From the NCBI GenBank assembly GCA_016297945.1, contig JAEDFR010000003.1:1-64000 (forward strand): a DNA stretch of 64,000 nucleotides, in the 5' to 3' direction. Position 1 is the stretch's first letter. Each line of letters begins with the position of its first letter. Shown one piece after another: positions 17,118 through 26,105 of the stretch. Source of the DNA: Lachnospiraceae bacterium. Lineage in GTDB: Bacteria; Bacillota; Clostridia; Lachnospirales; Lachnospiraceae. The position numbers and the translations under genes are program-made. The notes beneath the pieces were generated by a model. The model saw only the letters and a program-made list of their open reading frames with translations, searched no databases and was not told where the DNA came from.

Positions 17118-18854
17118 ATGGAAAAGGCAGAATTAAAAAAATTAATTGAAGTAGCCGGTGGCAGAAGGAAAGCAGATCTGGTAATCAAAAACTGTAAGGT
17201 CGTCAATGTATTTTCCGGAAAGATTGTAGAGGGCGATATTGCAATCAGTGATAATTGGATTGCAGGCGTTGGGCAATATGAAGGCGAGCAGGAAATTGAT
17301 GCAAACGGAATGTATGCAGCTCCCTGTTATATCGACAGTCATATTCATATTGAATCTTCGTATGTTTCACCGGAGGAACTGGGAAAACTATTAGTACCCC
17401 ACGGCACATCGACCATTATTGCCGATCCGCATGAAATTGTGAATGTATGCGGCATAAAAGGGCTGGATTATATGATGGAGGCAGCAAAAAATACGGCTCT
17501 TGATATTCAGTATATGCTTCCGTCCTGTGTACCGAGCACACCGTTTGAAAATGCCGGTGCCGTTATCAATGCACCGGAAATGGAAGAGCCTATTTTACGA
17601 AAACGGATATTAGGCTTAGGTGAGTTTATGAATTCGGTCGGCGTGATCAATTGTGATGACAGCGTTTTAGATAAACTGATGGTAGCCAAAAAAGCCGAAA
17701 AGCTGATTGACGGACATGCGCCGGCAACATCCGGCAAGGATCTCAACGCCTATTCTTCAGCGCGCATTCTGGCAGATCACGAATGTTCCACAGTAGAAGA
17801 GATGCAGGATCGCATTGATAACGGTATGTATGTATTGTTAAGACAGGGCTCGGCCTGTCACAATCTGCGTACGCTGTTAAAAGGCGTAACAACAGAAAAC
17901 AGCCGTCGTTGTCTGCTTTGCTCCGATGACCGTCAACCCAAAACAATATTGGAAGAAGGCCATCTGGATAACCATTTGAAAATCTGTGTGGAAGAAGGTA
18001 TTGATGCTGTTACTGCCATTCGTATGGCAACCTTAAATGCAGCAGAATGTTTTGGATTAAAGGATAAAGGTGCGGTTGCTCCCGGATATTGCGCAGATAT
18101 CGTATTGCTGCAGGATCTGGTTGATTTTAAGGCGGGACAAGTAATCCTTGGAGGCAAAGTCGTTGCCAAAGACGGTGTTTATTTAAGAGAAGAAGAAAAA
18201 TACAGCATTGATTCAGTAAAGGGAAGTATTGTTTTAAAAGACTTTTCTGCTGATAAATTCAAGATGCATTTAAAAAGCAATCATGTCAATGTGATTCAGA
18301 TTTTACCGGGAGGAGTTGTGACGGGCAAAGCGACAGCTACCGTGCAACTGGATGAAGAGGGAGAATTTATCTATCATCCCGATGAAGATATTGTGAAAGT
18401 AGCAGTTGTGGAACGGCATCACGGAACCGGAAATGTTGCCTGTGCCTTTTTGAAGGGCTATGGCATCAAAACGGGCGCAGTTGCGATTTCCATTGCACAT
18501 GATTCTCATAATATTATTGTTGCAGGTACATCGGATGCGGAGATGGAAGCTGCTGTTTTACATTTAAAAGAGCAGGAAGGCGGAATTGTGTTGGTAAAGG
18601 ATTTAAAAGTGATAGAAAGTATGCCGATGCCGATTGCAGGATTGATGAGTGAAAAGAGCGGTGAATGGGTAAAAGATAAGCTGACCGCTATCCACGACAT
18701 AGCAAGAAAAGAACTTGGAATTTATGGTGAAGTAGATCCGGTTATGACACTTTGCTTTATGTCGTTACCGGTAATTCCGGATTTAAAACTGACGGATGAG
18801 GGATTATTTGATGTAACCAAATTCTGTTTTATTCCGGTAGAGGCAGAAGGATGA
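17118..18854 (+). CDS. ade: Adenine deaminase
   Basis: 578 residues of the amidohydrolase superfamily; converts adenine to hypoxanthine plus ammonia for purine salvage. Metal ligands are seen in PCYIDSHIHIESSYVSPEEL and ADPHEIVNVCG, and the later active-site segment HNLRTLLKG and CSDDRQPKTI are present. The C-terminal half carries the typical GHGTGN-like ERHHGTGNVA region and HDSHNIIVAGTSDAEM. ATG 17118 lies behind ATGGAGGGTTGGCA. It overlaps the asparaginase gene by four bases (ATGA), so both are one operon. Confidence 0.95.
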   Translation: MEKAELKKLIEVAGGRRKADLVIKNCKVVNVFSGKIVEGDIAISDNWIAGVGQYEGEQEIDANGMYAAPCYIDSHIHIESSYVSPEELGKLLVPHGTSTIIADPHEIVNVCGIKGLDYMMEAAKNTALDIQYMLPSCVPSTPFENAGAVINAPEMEEPILRKRILGLGEFMNSVGVINCDDSVLDKLMVAKKAEKLIDGHAPATSGKDLNAYSSARILADHECSTVEEMQDRIDNGMYVLLRQGSACHNLRTLLKGVTTENSRRCLLCSDDRQPKTILEEGHLDNHLKICVEEGIDAVTAIRMATLNAAECFGLKDKGAVAPGYCADIVLLQDLVDFKAGQVILGGKVVAKDGVYLREEEKYSIDSVKGSIVLKDFSADKFKMHLKSNHVNVIQILPGGVVTGKATATVQLDEEGEFIYHPDEDIVKVAVVERHHGTGNVACAFLKGYGIKTGAVAISIAHDSHNIIVAGTSDAEMEAAVLHLKEQEGGIVLVKDLKVIESMPMPIAGLMSEKSGEWVKDKLTAIHDIARKELGIYGEVDPVMTLCFMSLPVIPDLKLTDEGLFDVTKFCFIPVEAEG

Positions 18855-19879
18855 AACGCATACTGATTTTAATGACCGGAGGTACAATTGCATCCATTCC
18901 GACAGAGGATGGACTGATGCCGGCTTCTGACTCTGTGTTTCGTGGATTTGATTACGGAAAAACAGTGAAAACTCTATACCCTATGGGAGAGTTTGATGAA
19001 AAAGAGATTGTGCTTGACTGGAAAGAGGTATTCTGTTTAGACAGTACGAATATTTCTCCAAAAGAATGGGCAGGACTTGCATTAGAAATACAGACTGCTT
19101 TGTCTGATATTTCTTATGACGGTATTGTGGTCACGCATGGAACCGATACGATGGCTTATACGATGGCAGGTATCTTTTATATGCTTTCTAACGTAACAAA
19201 GCCGGTTGTCTTTACCGGATCGCAATTGCCGTTTGATTCACCCGATACAGATGCTATAAAAAATCTGACAGATGCGATTGATGTGGCAAGCTCCAATCAG
19301 AAGGGAATTGTGCTTGTTTTTGGCGGGAAAATCATAGACGCCTTATGTGCCAAGAAAGTTTACTCCAGACAAATGGCGGCATTTGAGAGTATCAATGCAG
19401 AGGATGTCGGAGAAATTGACGCGTGTGGAAATGTGGTTTGGAAACATAGACCATCTGTTTCTGTGAATATAGAACTGCCGGATAATACTTACTTAAATAT
19501 CTGTGGAGATGATGTTGCAAAACGGATTTCACCATGTATCAGACTAATGCCGGGGATGAGCGGTGATTTCATTGATAATCTGGTTGCATCCGGATACCGC
19601 GCCATTATTTTGGAGGCATTTGGCTGTGGCGGTGTTCCGAACAATCTGTTACCATTCATGATTCGTGCAACAAAAAATCGGGTGGTTGTCTGCATCGTCA
19701 GTCAGTGCCTTTATGACGGTACGGATTTATCGGTTTATCAGGTTGGCATTGAGGCAAAAAAAGCAGGGGTAATATCTGCCGGTATGATGACAGTCGAAGC
19801 ACTCAGTGCTAAAATCATGTGGGCATTTTCACAGAGTGATGATTATGATACGGTTGTGAGTTTGCTCAAGCAAGCTTGA
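18851..19879 (+). CDS. ansA: L-asparaginase
   Basis: 342-residue type I (cytosolic, AnsA-like) asparaginase: asparagine to aspartate and ammonia. The first catalytic Thr lies in ILMTGGTIASIP and the second Thr/Asp pair in VVTHGTDTMAYTMAG, followed by KPVVFTGSQLPF. There is no signal peptide. Start overlaps the ade stop (ATGA). Paired with ade and followed by a YeiH-family permease, the operon looks dedicated to nitrogen release from adenine and asparagine. Confidence 0.93.
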   Translation: MKRILILMTGGTIASIPTEDGLMPASDSVFRGFDYGKTVKTLYPMGEFDEKEIVLDWKEVFCLDSTNISPKEWAGLALEIQTALSDISYDGIVVTHGTDTMAYTMAGIFYMLSNVTKPVVFTGSQLPFDSPDTDAIKNLTDAIDVASSNQKGIVLVFGGKIIDALCAKKVYSRQMAAFESINAEDVGEIDACGNVVWKHRPSVSVNIELPDNTYLNICGDDVAKRISPCIRLMPGMSGDFIDNLVASGYRAIILEAFGCGGVPNNLLPFMIRATKNRVVVCIVSQCLYDGTDLSVYQVGIEAKKAGVISAGMMTVEALSAKIMWAFSQSDDYDTVVSLLKQA

Positions 19880-19908
19880 GTGGTATTAGTTGATACATTG
19901 AGGAGATT

Positions 19909-21000
19909 ATGAAAATGAAATTTGTCAAATCAAAAGGAATGGGTATTTTATTATGTGCTATTATTGCAGGAGTGGCCACTTTTTTAGCCACCCTGTCCGT
20001 AGGAGGTTTTTCCTTTGAAGTCATTGGAGCACCGGTGTTTTCCATTTTAATCGGTATGATTATTACCTTAATCAATGAAGACCTGGTAAGCAAAGGGCAA
20101 CTAAAGGATGGTGTTAAATTCACATCCAAAAAGATTTTACAGTGGGCAGTCATTATCCTGGGTTTTTCCTTAAACCTTGGTACAATTGCAAAAGTAGGAG
20201 GACAGAGCCTTCCTGTTATTATACTAACTATTGCGACATCATTAATCGTTTCTTTTGTAATGATGAAGGTCTTAAAAGCAGATCCTAAGGTTTCCTGTCT
20301 GGTTGGTGTCGGTTCTTCTATCTGTGGCGGTTCTGCGATTGCTGCTACGGCACCGGTTATCGATGCAGATGACGAAGAAGTGGCTCAGGCGATTTCCGTT
20401 ATCTTTTTATTCAATGTATTGGCTGCGTTGATTTTTCCGGCTTTTGGACATGCCATCGGACTTGGTTCAGAGGGATTTGCCATTTTTGCGGGTACAGCGG
20501 TGAATGATACCTCATCCGTAACGGCAGCAGCTTCCACGGCAGAGAGTATTTATCATACCGACGGTATTTTATCTGCAGCGGTAACAGTAAAGCTGACCAG
20601 AACATTAGCTATCATCCCGATTACTTTGGTGTTGGCATTATACCGGACCGCTCAGTCCAAGAAAAAGGGTGGAGAGGGCACTTCGTTTTCATTTAAAAGC
20701 GTATTTCCGTTCTTTATCTTATATTTTATTGCAGCTGCAGTGCTTACTACCATTATGGGTGTTATTCCGGAAAGCGGATTGACAGCTCTGTATATCGGAA
20801 ACTTTATTCCGGCAATGAAATGGCTGGCAAAATTCTTTATTGCTATGGCTATGTGTGCAATCGGATTAAATACGAATTTGGTGAATCTAATTAAAAAGGG
20901 TGGAAAGCCGATTATCATGGGCTTTTGCTGCTGGGTTTGTATTACTGCCATGTCTTTGTTTGTACAATATGTGACCGGTATTTTTTATACAAATCTTTAA
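19909..21000 (+). CDS. YeiH-family membrane protein (putative sulfate exporter family)
   Basis: 363 residues with about ten membrane helices. It shows the repeated features of the YeiH/UPF0324 family: VGVGSSICGGSAIAATAPVI, AGTAVNDTSSVTAAAS and FIAMAMCAIGLNTNL. The family is annotated as sulfate/sulfur exporter by association; the real substrate here is open. ATG behind GAGGAGATT, 29 bases after ansA, so probably the third gene of that operon. Context hints at a nitrogen- or amino-acid-derived product, which is inference. Confidence 0.88.
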   Translation: MKMKFVKSKGMGILLCAIIAGVATFLATLSVGGFSFEVIGAPVFSILIGMIITLINEDLVSKGQLKDGVKFTSKKILQWAVIILGFSLNLGTIAKVGGQSLPVIILTIATSLIVSFVMMKVLKADPKVSCLVGVGSSICGGSAIAATAPVIDADDEEVAQAISVIFLFNVLAALIFPAFGHAIGLGSEGFAIFAGTAVNDTSSVTAAASTAESIYHTDGILSAAVTVKLTRTLAIIPITLVLALYRTAQSKKKGGEGTSFSFKSVFPFFILYFIAAAVLTTIMGVIPESGLTALYIGNFIPAMKWLAKFFIAMAMCAIGLNTNLVNLIKKGGKPIIMGFCCWVCITAMSLFVQYVTGIFYTNL

Positions 21001-21184
21001 AACTTTTGTTTTTCTCCATAAATTGTTTTGGTGTTTTACGTATATTAAATATGTAACATGCGGGATAGTTTGTTTATGAAGAAATCGATTTGTAAAGCTA
21101 TGTGTTGGCTAGAATAGCAAACTCTCGTAGAAAGACACTAAAAAAGGGATCATTGATTAAAAAGTAGAAAAGGAGATTGGGATT

Positions 21185-22333
21185 ATGAGAAAACGATTAT
21201 TATGTGCAGGACTACTAACTATAGTTATGTCAACCACAATTATGGGTTGCGGTGCTTCCAATAAGACAGATTCAGCATATGCGATGGATTCATCATATGA
21301 AACTACAGATGCAGGCGGATATTATATGGGCGATGATTTGTATGTGAATTCATCAGCATCCAAGGGTTCTTACGATGAATACGAATATGAAACGGAATAC
21401 ACGGAAGCAGAATATACAGAAGAGGCAGTCGAAGAATATGATAGTAGCCCGGATGCCGAAATGTTAGACGAATCAGCCAGCAACCGGAAATTGATCCGCA
21501 ATGTTTCCATGGATGTGGAAACCGAGCAGTTTGATGAACTGATTGGACAGATTGAGGAAAAAACCAAAGCTTTGGGTGGCTATATTGAGGATAGTTATAC
21601 ATATAACGGCAGAAGCTATCGTTCAAATGATACCAAAAATGCGAATCTGACCATCCGTATTCCTTCTGTCAGACTGGATGAGTTTTTGTCAGCGGTTTCC
21701 GATCAGTCCAATGTGACCAGCAAAAATGAAACCGTAACGGATGTAACCTTACAATATGTGGATTTAGAGAGCCACAAAAAGGCATTAGAGGCTGAACAGG
21801 AGCGCCTTTTAGAGATGATTGAACAGGCTGAGACGGTAGAAGACATGATTACTATTGAGAGCCGTTTGTCCGAAGTACGTTACCAGTTAGAAAGCCAGGA
21901 ATCACAGCTTCGGACCTTTGATAATCAGATTCAGTATAGTACCGTCTATTTGAACATTGCCGAGGTGGAAAAATATACTCCCGTTGCCGAAAGAACATTC
22001 TTTGAAAAAATCAGTGATGGATTTACGGATAATCTGGCAGGTGTAGCAGAAGATCTGGTTAATTTTGTTATCTGGTTTATTTCCAGTCTTCCTTATCTGG
22101 TTGTATGGGGAATCATAATTGCGATTGCCGTTAAACTGATTGGCAAAGGGATTCGTGATAAAAAAGAACGTAAAGAGCGTGGTATTGACAGAAAGACACA
22201 GAAGGCAGAAAGAAAAGCAAAAAAAGCTGAGAAAAAAGCTGGCAAGAAAGCTGCAAAAATGCAAAAGGCAGAAAATGAAGCTGTAAATGCTCAGAAAGCG
22301 GAAGAAGATACTGTCGAAAATGAACAAAAATAG
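21185..22333 (+). CDS. DUF4349 lipoprotein
   Basis: 382 residues. Signal peptide with lipobox TTIMGC (lipid-modified Cys about residue 22), then an acidic low-complexity stretch rich in Glu/Tyr/Thr. A DUF4349 domain begins RKLIRNVSMDVETEQFDELI and includes a coiled coil (SHKKALEAEQERLLEMIEQA). One membrane helix (ISSLPYLVVWGIIIAIAVKL) and a long Lys/Ala/Glu tail facing the cytosol follow. DUF4349 proteins are surface-anchored and of unknown role. ATG behind AAAAGGAGATTGGG. Own transcription unit, 184 bases after yeiH with no clear terminator between. Confidence 0.88.
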   Translation: MRKRLLCAGLLTIVMSTTIMGCGASNKTDSAYAMDSSYETTDAGGYYMGDDLYVNSSASKGSYDEYEYETEYTEAEYTEEAVEEYDSSPDAEMLDESASNRKLIRNVSMDVETEQFDELIGQIEEKTKALGGYIEDSYTYNGRSYRSNDTKNANLTIRIPSVRLDEFLSAVSDQSNVTSKNETVTDVTLQYVDLESHKKALEAEQERLLEMIEQAETVEDMITIESRLSEVRYQLESQESQLRTFDNQIQYSTVYLNIAEVEKYTPVAERTFFEKISDGFTDNLAGVAEDLVNFVIWFISSLPYLVVWGIIIAIAVKLIGKGIRDKKERKERGIDRKTQKAERKAKKAEKKAGKKAAKMQKAENEAVNAQKAEEDTVENEQK

Positions 22334-22416
22334 GAAGAAATAATACTTTCAAAGAGCCAAAAATTTAGAGAAGATAATGTTGTAAATGAAAAAAATAGAT
22401 AAAAGAAAATGATTCC

Positions 22417-22794
22417 ATGGATCAGAAAGAAGAATCGTTAATTTTACATGGTGAAGATATGGTAGTAAACAGTCAGGATTTATATTTGTTAAGCCATTAT
22501 GAATACGGAGAAGCCTTTTTTGGCAGTGTCAGTGGGATGAATTACCGGGTAAACCGCAATCCCATGGAGTTTGTAAAATTCAGTACGCCTGAAGAAAAGG
22601 CGGACGCGACACTGATTGCCTATATCTGGCCGGGACCCAAAAACTTTGCCAAAACCGATCCGGAAAAAATTTATTCCAAAGAATTTCCCTATTCGGAAGA
22701 GGGAAAGGATGAGTTAGCAGCCTGGATCAGTGAACAATACGAGAGCAGAAAAAGCGAATGGGACCGAATTGCCGAAAAAGGATTGCTGGGATGA
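22417..22794 (+). CDS. Conserved-looking hypothetical protein, 125 aa
   Basis: Soluble protein with aromatic-rich segments (DLYLLSHYEYGEAFFGSVSG, AYIWPGPKNFAKT) and a basic/acidic C-terminal helix. I do not recognise a family. Its stop overlaps the start of the ABC-F gene (ATGA), so the two are translationally coupled. A weak ribosome binding site precedes ATG. A role linked to translation or stress through the ABC-F partner is inference from coupling alone. Confidence 0.7.
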   Translation: MDQKEESLILHGEDMVVNSQDLYLLSHYEYGEAFFGSVSGMNYRVNRNPMEFVKFSTPEEKADATLIAYIWPGPKNFAKTDPEKIYSKEFPYSEEGKDELAAWISEQYESRKSEWDRIAEKGLLG

Positions 22795-24692
22795 ATATTT
22801 TAACAGTTGATGAAATTACAAAAGCATATGGAGAGCGCAAGATTTTTGACAAAGCCTCCTTCTTTTTGCAGGAAGGGGAAAAGGCGGGGATTCTTGGTAT
22901 TAACGGAACGGGAAAAACAACGCTTTTGCGTATGATTGTGGGGGAAGATGAACCGGATGAAGGTCAGATTATTCGTGCAAAAGGAAAAGTCATTTCCTTT
23001 TTGCCGCAAAATCCGGTTTTTAATCCCGACGAAAATATGCTTTCTGCAGTTTTGCATTTTGAAAACTATGATTCATCTCTGGAAAAAACAGATCAGCTTC
23101 GTGTCAGTGAAAGTGATGCTAAAGCGATGTTAAGTAAGCTTGGGGTAACAGATTTTGATAAAACCTGCGGGCAGCTTTCCGGCGGGGAAAGAAAACGTCT
23201 TGCACTCGTCAAAACCTTGATGGCACCTGCGGATATTCTGATTTTAGATGAGCCGACCAACCATCTGGACCAGGAAATGGCAGACTGGTTAGAAGATACT
23301 CTGAAACGATTTAAAAAAACGATTTTGATGATTACGCATGACCGCTATTTTCTGGACAGTATCTGCAATCGCATTTTGGAAGTGGATAAGGGAAAAATAT
23401 ACTCTTATGACTCCAACTATGAAGGATTTTTAAAGTTAAAAGCAGAGCGGGAAGAGATGGCGGCGGCTTCGGATAGGAAGCGGCATTCCATTTTAAGAAC
23501 GGAACTTTTGTGGGTGCAAAGAGGTGCAAGAGCACGTTCTACCAAACAAAAAGCAAGACTACAACGCTTTGAACAGATGAGTCGCGTGGTCGATGTACAA
23601 AGTGACAAGAGTGTGGAAATCGGAAGTGTGAAAAGCCGGTTGGGAAAGACGACCATAGAACTGCATGATATATCGAAAGCCTATCAGGCGCAGGTTTTAT
23701 TGCGTGATTTTTCATATTCATTTCTTCGAAATGACCGCATTGGTTTCATGGGACACAATGGTTGTGGTAAGACAACACTTATGAAAATTATCATGGGGGA
23801 AGTGCAGCCGGATTCCGGATTTGTGGAAATCGGACAGACGGTTCGTATCGGCTACTTTGCACAGGAAATTGGCGAAAAAGAAATGAAGCCACAGCAAAGA
23901 GTAATTGATTATATCAAAGATGTAGCCGAATATGTGGAAACCAATGATGGAAAAATAACGGCAACAAGATTGCTGGAAAAATTCTTGTTTGAAGGTGAGG
24001 ATCAATACGGACCAATCGGAAAACTATCGGGAGGACAGCGCAGAAGGTTATATCTGTGTAAAGTGTTAATGAGTGCCCCGAATGTTCTGATTTTAGATGA
24101 GCCAACCAACGACCTGGATGTCACGACGTTGACGATATTAGAGAATTATCTGGACAGTTTTGCGGGAATTGTTATCGTAGTATCCCACGACCGCTATTTT
24201 CTGGATCGTGTCGTCGGACGGATGTTTGTATTTGAAGGAAACGGAATTCTGCGTCAGTCAGAGGGTGGTTACACGGATTATGTAAACCGAAAGAAACTGG
24301 GTGAAGATATAGAAAATACATATAATGAAGCAAATACAGATAGTAAAACCAATAAAGTACGTGCTGATAGCAGTAATAGTAAAGATTGTGCAGAAACAAG
24401 AGGTTTACATAACGCTGAAGAAAAGCCCAAATGGAATACCGGAAGGGAAAAGAAACTGAAGTTTTCTTATCAGGAACAAAAGGATTATGAAACCATTGAA
24501 GCCGATATAGCCAAGTTGGAAGATGAGATAGCAGAATTGAATCAACAGATGCTTTCTTTTTCCCACGATTTTGTAAAATTGCGTGAGATTTCTGAGAAAA
24601 AAGAAAAGGCGGAAGCTCTGTTGGAAGAAAAGATGGATCGTTGGATGTATTTGGAAGATTTGGCAGAACAGATAAAAAAGCAGACGAATTAA
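22791..24692 (+). CDS. ABC-F family ATPase (Uup-like)
   Basis: 633 residues with two ABC domains in tandem and no membrane segments. First cassette: GINGTGKTT, LSGGERKRLAL, ILDEPTNHLD. Linker (P-site tether region) with AAASDRKRHSILRTELLWVQ and RGARARSTKQKARLQR. Second cassette: GHNGCGKTT, LSGGQRRRLYLCK, ILDEPTNDLD. The C-terminal coiled coil (YETIEADIAKLEDEIAELNQ) is typical of Uup. ABC-F proteins act on ribosomes to rescue or protect translation. ATG 22791 overlaps the upstream stop. A Ser/Asn/Asp-rich stretch precedes the coiled coil. Confidence 0.92.
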   Translation: MNILTVDEITKAYGERKIFDKASFFLQEGEKAGILGINGTGKTTLLRMIVGEDEPDEGQIIRAKGKVISFLPQNPVFNPDENMLSAVLHFENYDSSLEKTDQLRVSESDAKAMLSKLGVTDFDKTCGQLSGGERKRLALVKTLMAPADILILDEPTNHLDQEMADWLEDTLKRFKKTILMITHDRYFLDSICNRILEVDKGKIYSYDSNYEGFLKLKAEREEMAAASDRKRHSILRTELLWVQRGARARSTKQKARLQRFEQMSRVVDVQSDKSVEIGSVKSRLGKTTIELHDISKAYQAQVLLRDFSYSFLRNDRIGFMGHNGCGKTTLMKIIMGEVQPDSGFVEIGQTVRIGYFAQEIGEKEMKPQQRVIDYIKDVAEYVETNDGKITATRLLEKFLFEGEDQYGPIGKLSGGQRRRLYLCKVLMSAPNVLILDEPTNDLDVTTLTILENYLDSFAGIVIVVSHDRYFLDRVVGRMFVFEGNGILRQSEGGYTDYVNRKKLGEDIENTYNEANTDSKTNKVRADSSNSKDCAETRGLHNAEEKPKWNTGREKKLKFSYQEQKDYETIEADIAKLEDEIAELNQQMLSFSHDFVKLREISEKKEKAEALLEEKMDRWMYLEDLAEQIKKQTN

Positions 24693-24868
24693 GACAACAG
24701 AAGATAAAGGAGCGAAAGGCTACCGAAGCTGAACTTGAGAAAGAACTGAAAGCCGTCTATGCCAAGGATAAAAAGCAGGTAAAATGGTTGATTTTAGGCA
24801 TGATTGCTCTGATTATAATTTGTTCTGTAATTTTATTGTGGATGGGCGAATTAATTTTATTGATCTAG
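24641..24868 (+). CDS. Small single-pass membrane protein, up to 75 aa
   Basis: The frame overlaps the end of the ABC-F gene by about 50 bases and continues 175 bases beyond. It contains a charged helix (ELRQQKIKERKATEAELEKE) and one membrane segment (WLILGMIALIIICSVILLWM). There is no in-frame ATG at the front; TTG 24641 is the only plausible start and its ribosome binding site is weak. Probably a real co-translated tail gene, but the start is uncertain. Confidence 0.5.
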   Translation: MDVFGRFGRTDKKADELRQQKIKERKATEAELEKELKAVYAKDKKQVKWLILGMIALIIICSVILLWMGELILLI

Positions 24869-24971
24869 GAATTCTTTCTTATTTTAGATATCGAAACATC
24901 AGATTGCTGAAAGAAACGATATGACTTTTATAATACATGATTGGCATATTATCGGATATGACTTTCGGCAG

Positions 24972-25000
24972 TTGACAAATTTGTTTTTTTTGCATATTCT
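24972..25000 (+). promoter_or_regulatory. Promoter of the cysE-cysS operon
   Basis: Perfect -35 TTGACA (24972-24977), 17-base spacer, -10 TATTCT (24995-25000). It lies directly before the T-box leader, which is the right place. Confidence 0.65.
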
Positions 25001-25014
25001 TATAATGAAAAAGA

Positions 25015-25290
25015 AAAAGGCGTTGAGCGGATAGAGTAGTAATTGTGAGCGCAGCAGAGAGGGAATGTCATCGGCTGAAAGCAATCCCGGCAGGAGCAGT
25101 TAGGAAGTGCATCCGTAAGCTTGTTTTCGGAACAATGTTTCTGTTTTGACATTTAGTATGAAAATACGTTTCCCGCGTTAAGGGGTTGAGGTGTCGGCAA
25201 TACCTGTCTTGTGGCAGAGTTGTCGAAAACAGAGTGGAACCGCGATTTTATCGTCTCTGACAGATGTATTTCTGTCGGAGATTTTTTTTT
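25015..25290 (+). promoter_or_regulatory. Cysteine T-box leader
   Basis: tRNA-sensing transcription attenuator. The exact T-box core AGAGTGGAACCGCG is at 25231-25244. Stem I features (AGAGAGGGAA bulge region and distal loop GGCTGAAAGC) lie upstream. The specifier region GGAAGTGCATCC contains TGC (25108-25110), a Cys codon, matching the downstream serine acetyltransferase and cysteinyl-tRNA synthetase. Uncharged tRNA-Cys should stabilise the antiterminator and switch the operon on. Confidence 0.93.
25254..25290 (+). terminator. T-box-controlled terminator
   Basis: CTCTGACAGA pairs with TCTGTCGGAG around TGTATT, followed by A and nine T. The 5' flank overlaps the antiterminator side of the T-box. 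Confidence 0.88.
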
Positions 25291-25409
25291 GAAAATATAG
25301 GCAAAAGACCATAAGAAATGCCGGAAATTGTTTGAAGTAAAAGACAGAAATCGTGGAGAATGTAGAAATATGAAATGAATGGTATAGAATTAGACAGGAA
25401 AGAATAGAA

Positions 25410-26105
25410 ATGAGCTTTATCAATACAATAAAAGAAGAAATAGCATTAATCAGGGAACGAGATCCTGCTATCCATTCCGATATGGAAGTTTTCTTATATC
25501 CAAGCTTTAAAGTGATGCTTCATTATCGGTTAGCACACAAGCTATATCAGAAAGGCCATTATTTCTGGGCACGATTCGTTTCGCAGCGGGGTGTCAGAAA
25601 AACGGGGATTGAAATTCACCCCGGAGCGCAGATTGGAAAAGGGTTTTTTATTGACCACGGGAATGGGGTTATTATTGGTGAGACGACTGTAATCGGTGAT
25701 AATGTGACACTTTATCAGGGCGTGACCTTAGGAGGAACCGGAAAGGAACAGGGAAAACGTCATCCTACCATCGGAAACAATGTGATGATCAGTGCCGGAG
25801 CCAAAGTGCTGGGATCATTTAAAATCGGTGACAATAGCAAAATCGGCGCCGGAAGCGTCGTATTAGAAGAGGTGCCGCCCAATTCCACGGTTGTAGGCGT
25901 TCCCGGTCGCGTGGTAAAACGCGATAATATACACTTACCGCAGGAAGAACTCGATCAGGTACATATGCCTGACCCGATAAGGGAAGAGTTAAATAATCTC
26001 TGGCAGATGAATCAGATGCTGTCGGAGCGTGTGGTAACCCTGGAAGATGAATTAAAAATGCAGAAAGATAGAAACAGCAAAGGAGATAAGTATGAAAATC
26101 TATAA
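25410..26105 (+). CDS. cysE: Serine O-acetyltransferase
   Basis: 231 residues; makes O-acetylserine from serine and acetyl-CoA, the committing step of cysteine synthesis. Left-handed beta-helix hexapeptides run through GIEIHPGAQIGKGFFIDHGN, VIGETTVIGDNVTLYQGVTL and KIGAGSVVLEEVPPNSTVVG. The catalytic His/Asp lie in DHGNGVIIGE. The C-terminal tail is long and charged. It is first in the T-box operon and overlaps cysS by 14 bases. Confidence 0.95.
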   Translation: MSFINTIKEEIALIRERDPAIHSDMEVFLYPSFKVMLHYRLAHKLYQKGHYFWARFVSQRGVRKTGIEIHPGAQIGKGFFIDHGNGVIIGETTVIGDNVTLYQGVTLGGTGKEQGKRHPTIGNNVMISAGAKVLGSFKIGDNSKIGAGSVVLEEVPPNSTVVGVPGRVVKRDNIHLPQEELDQVHMPDPIREELNNLWQMNQMLSERVVTLEDELKMQKDRNSKGDKYENL

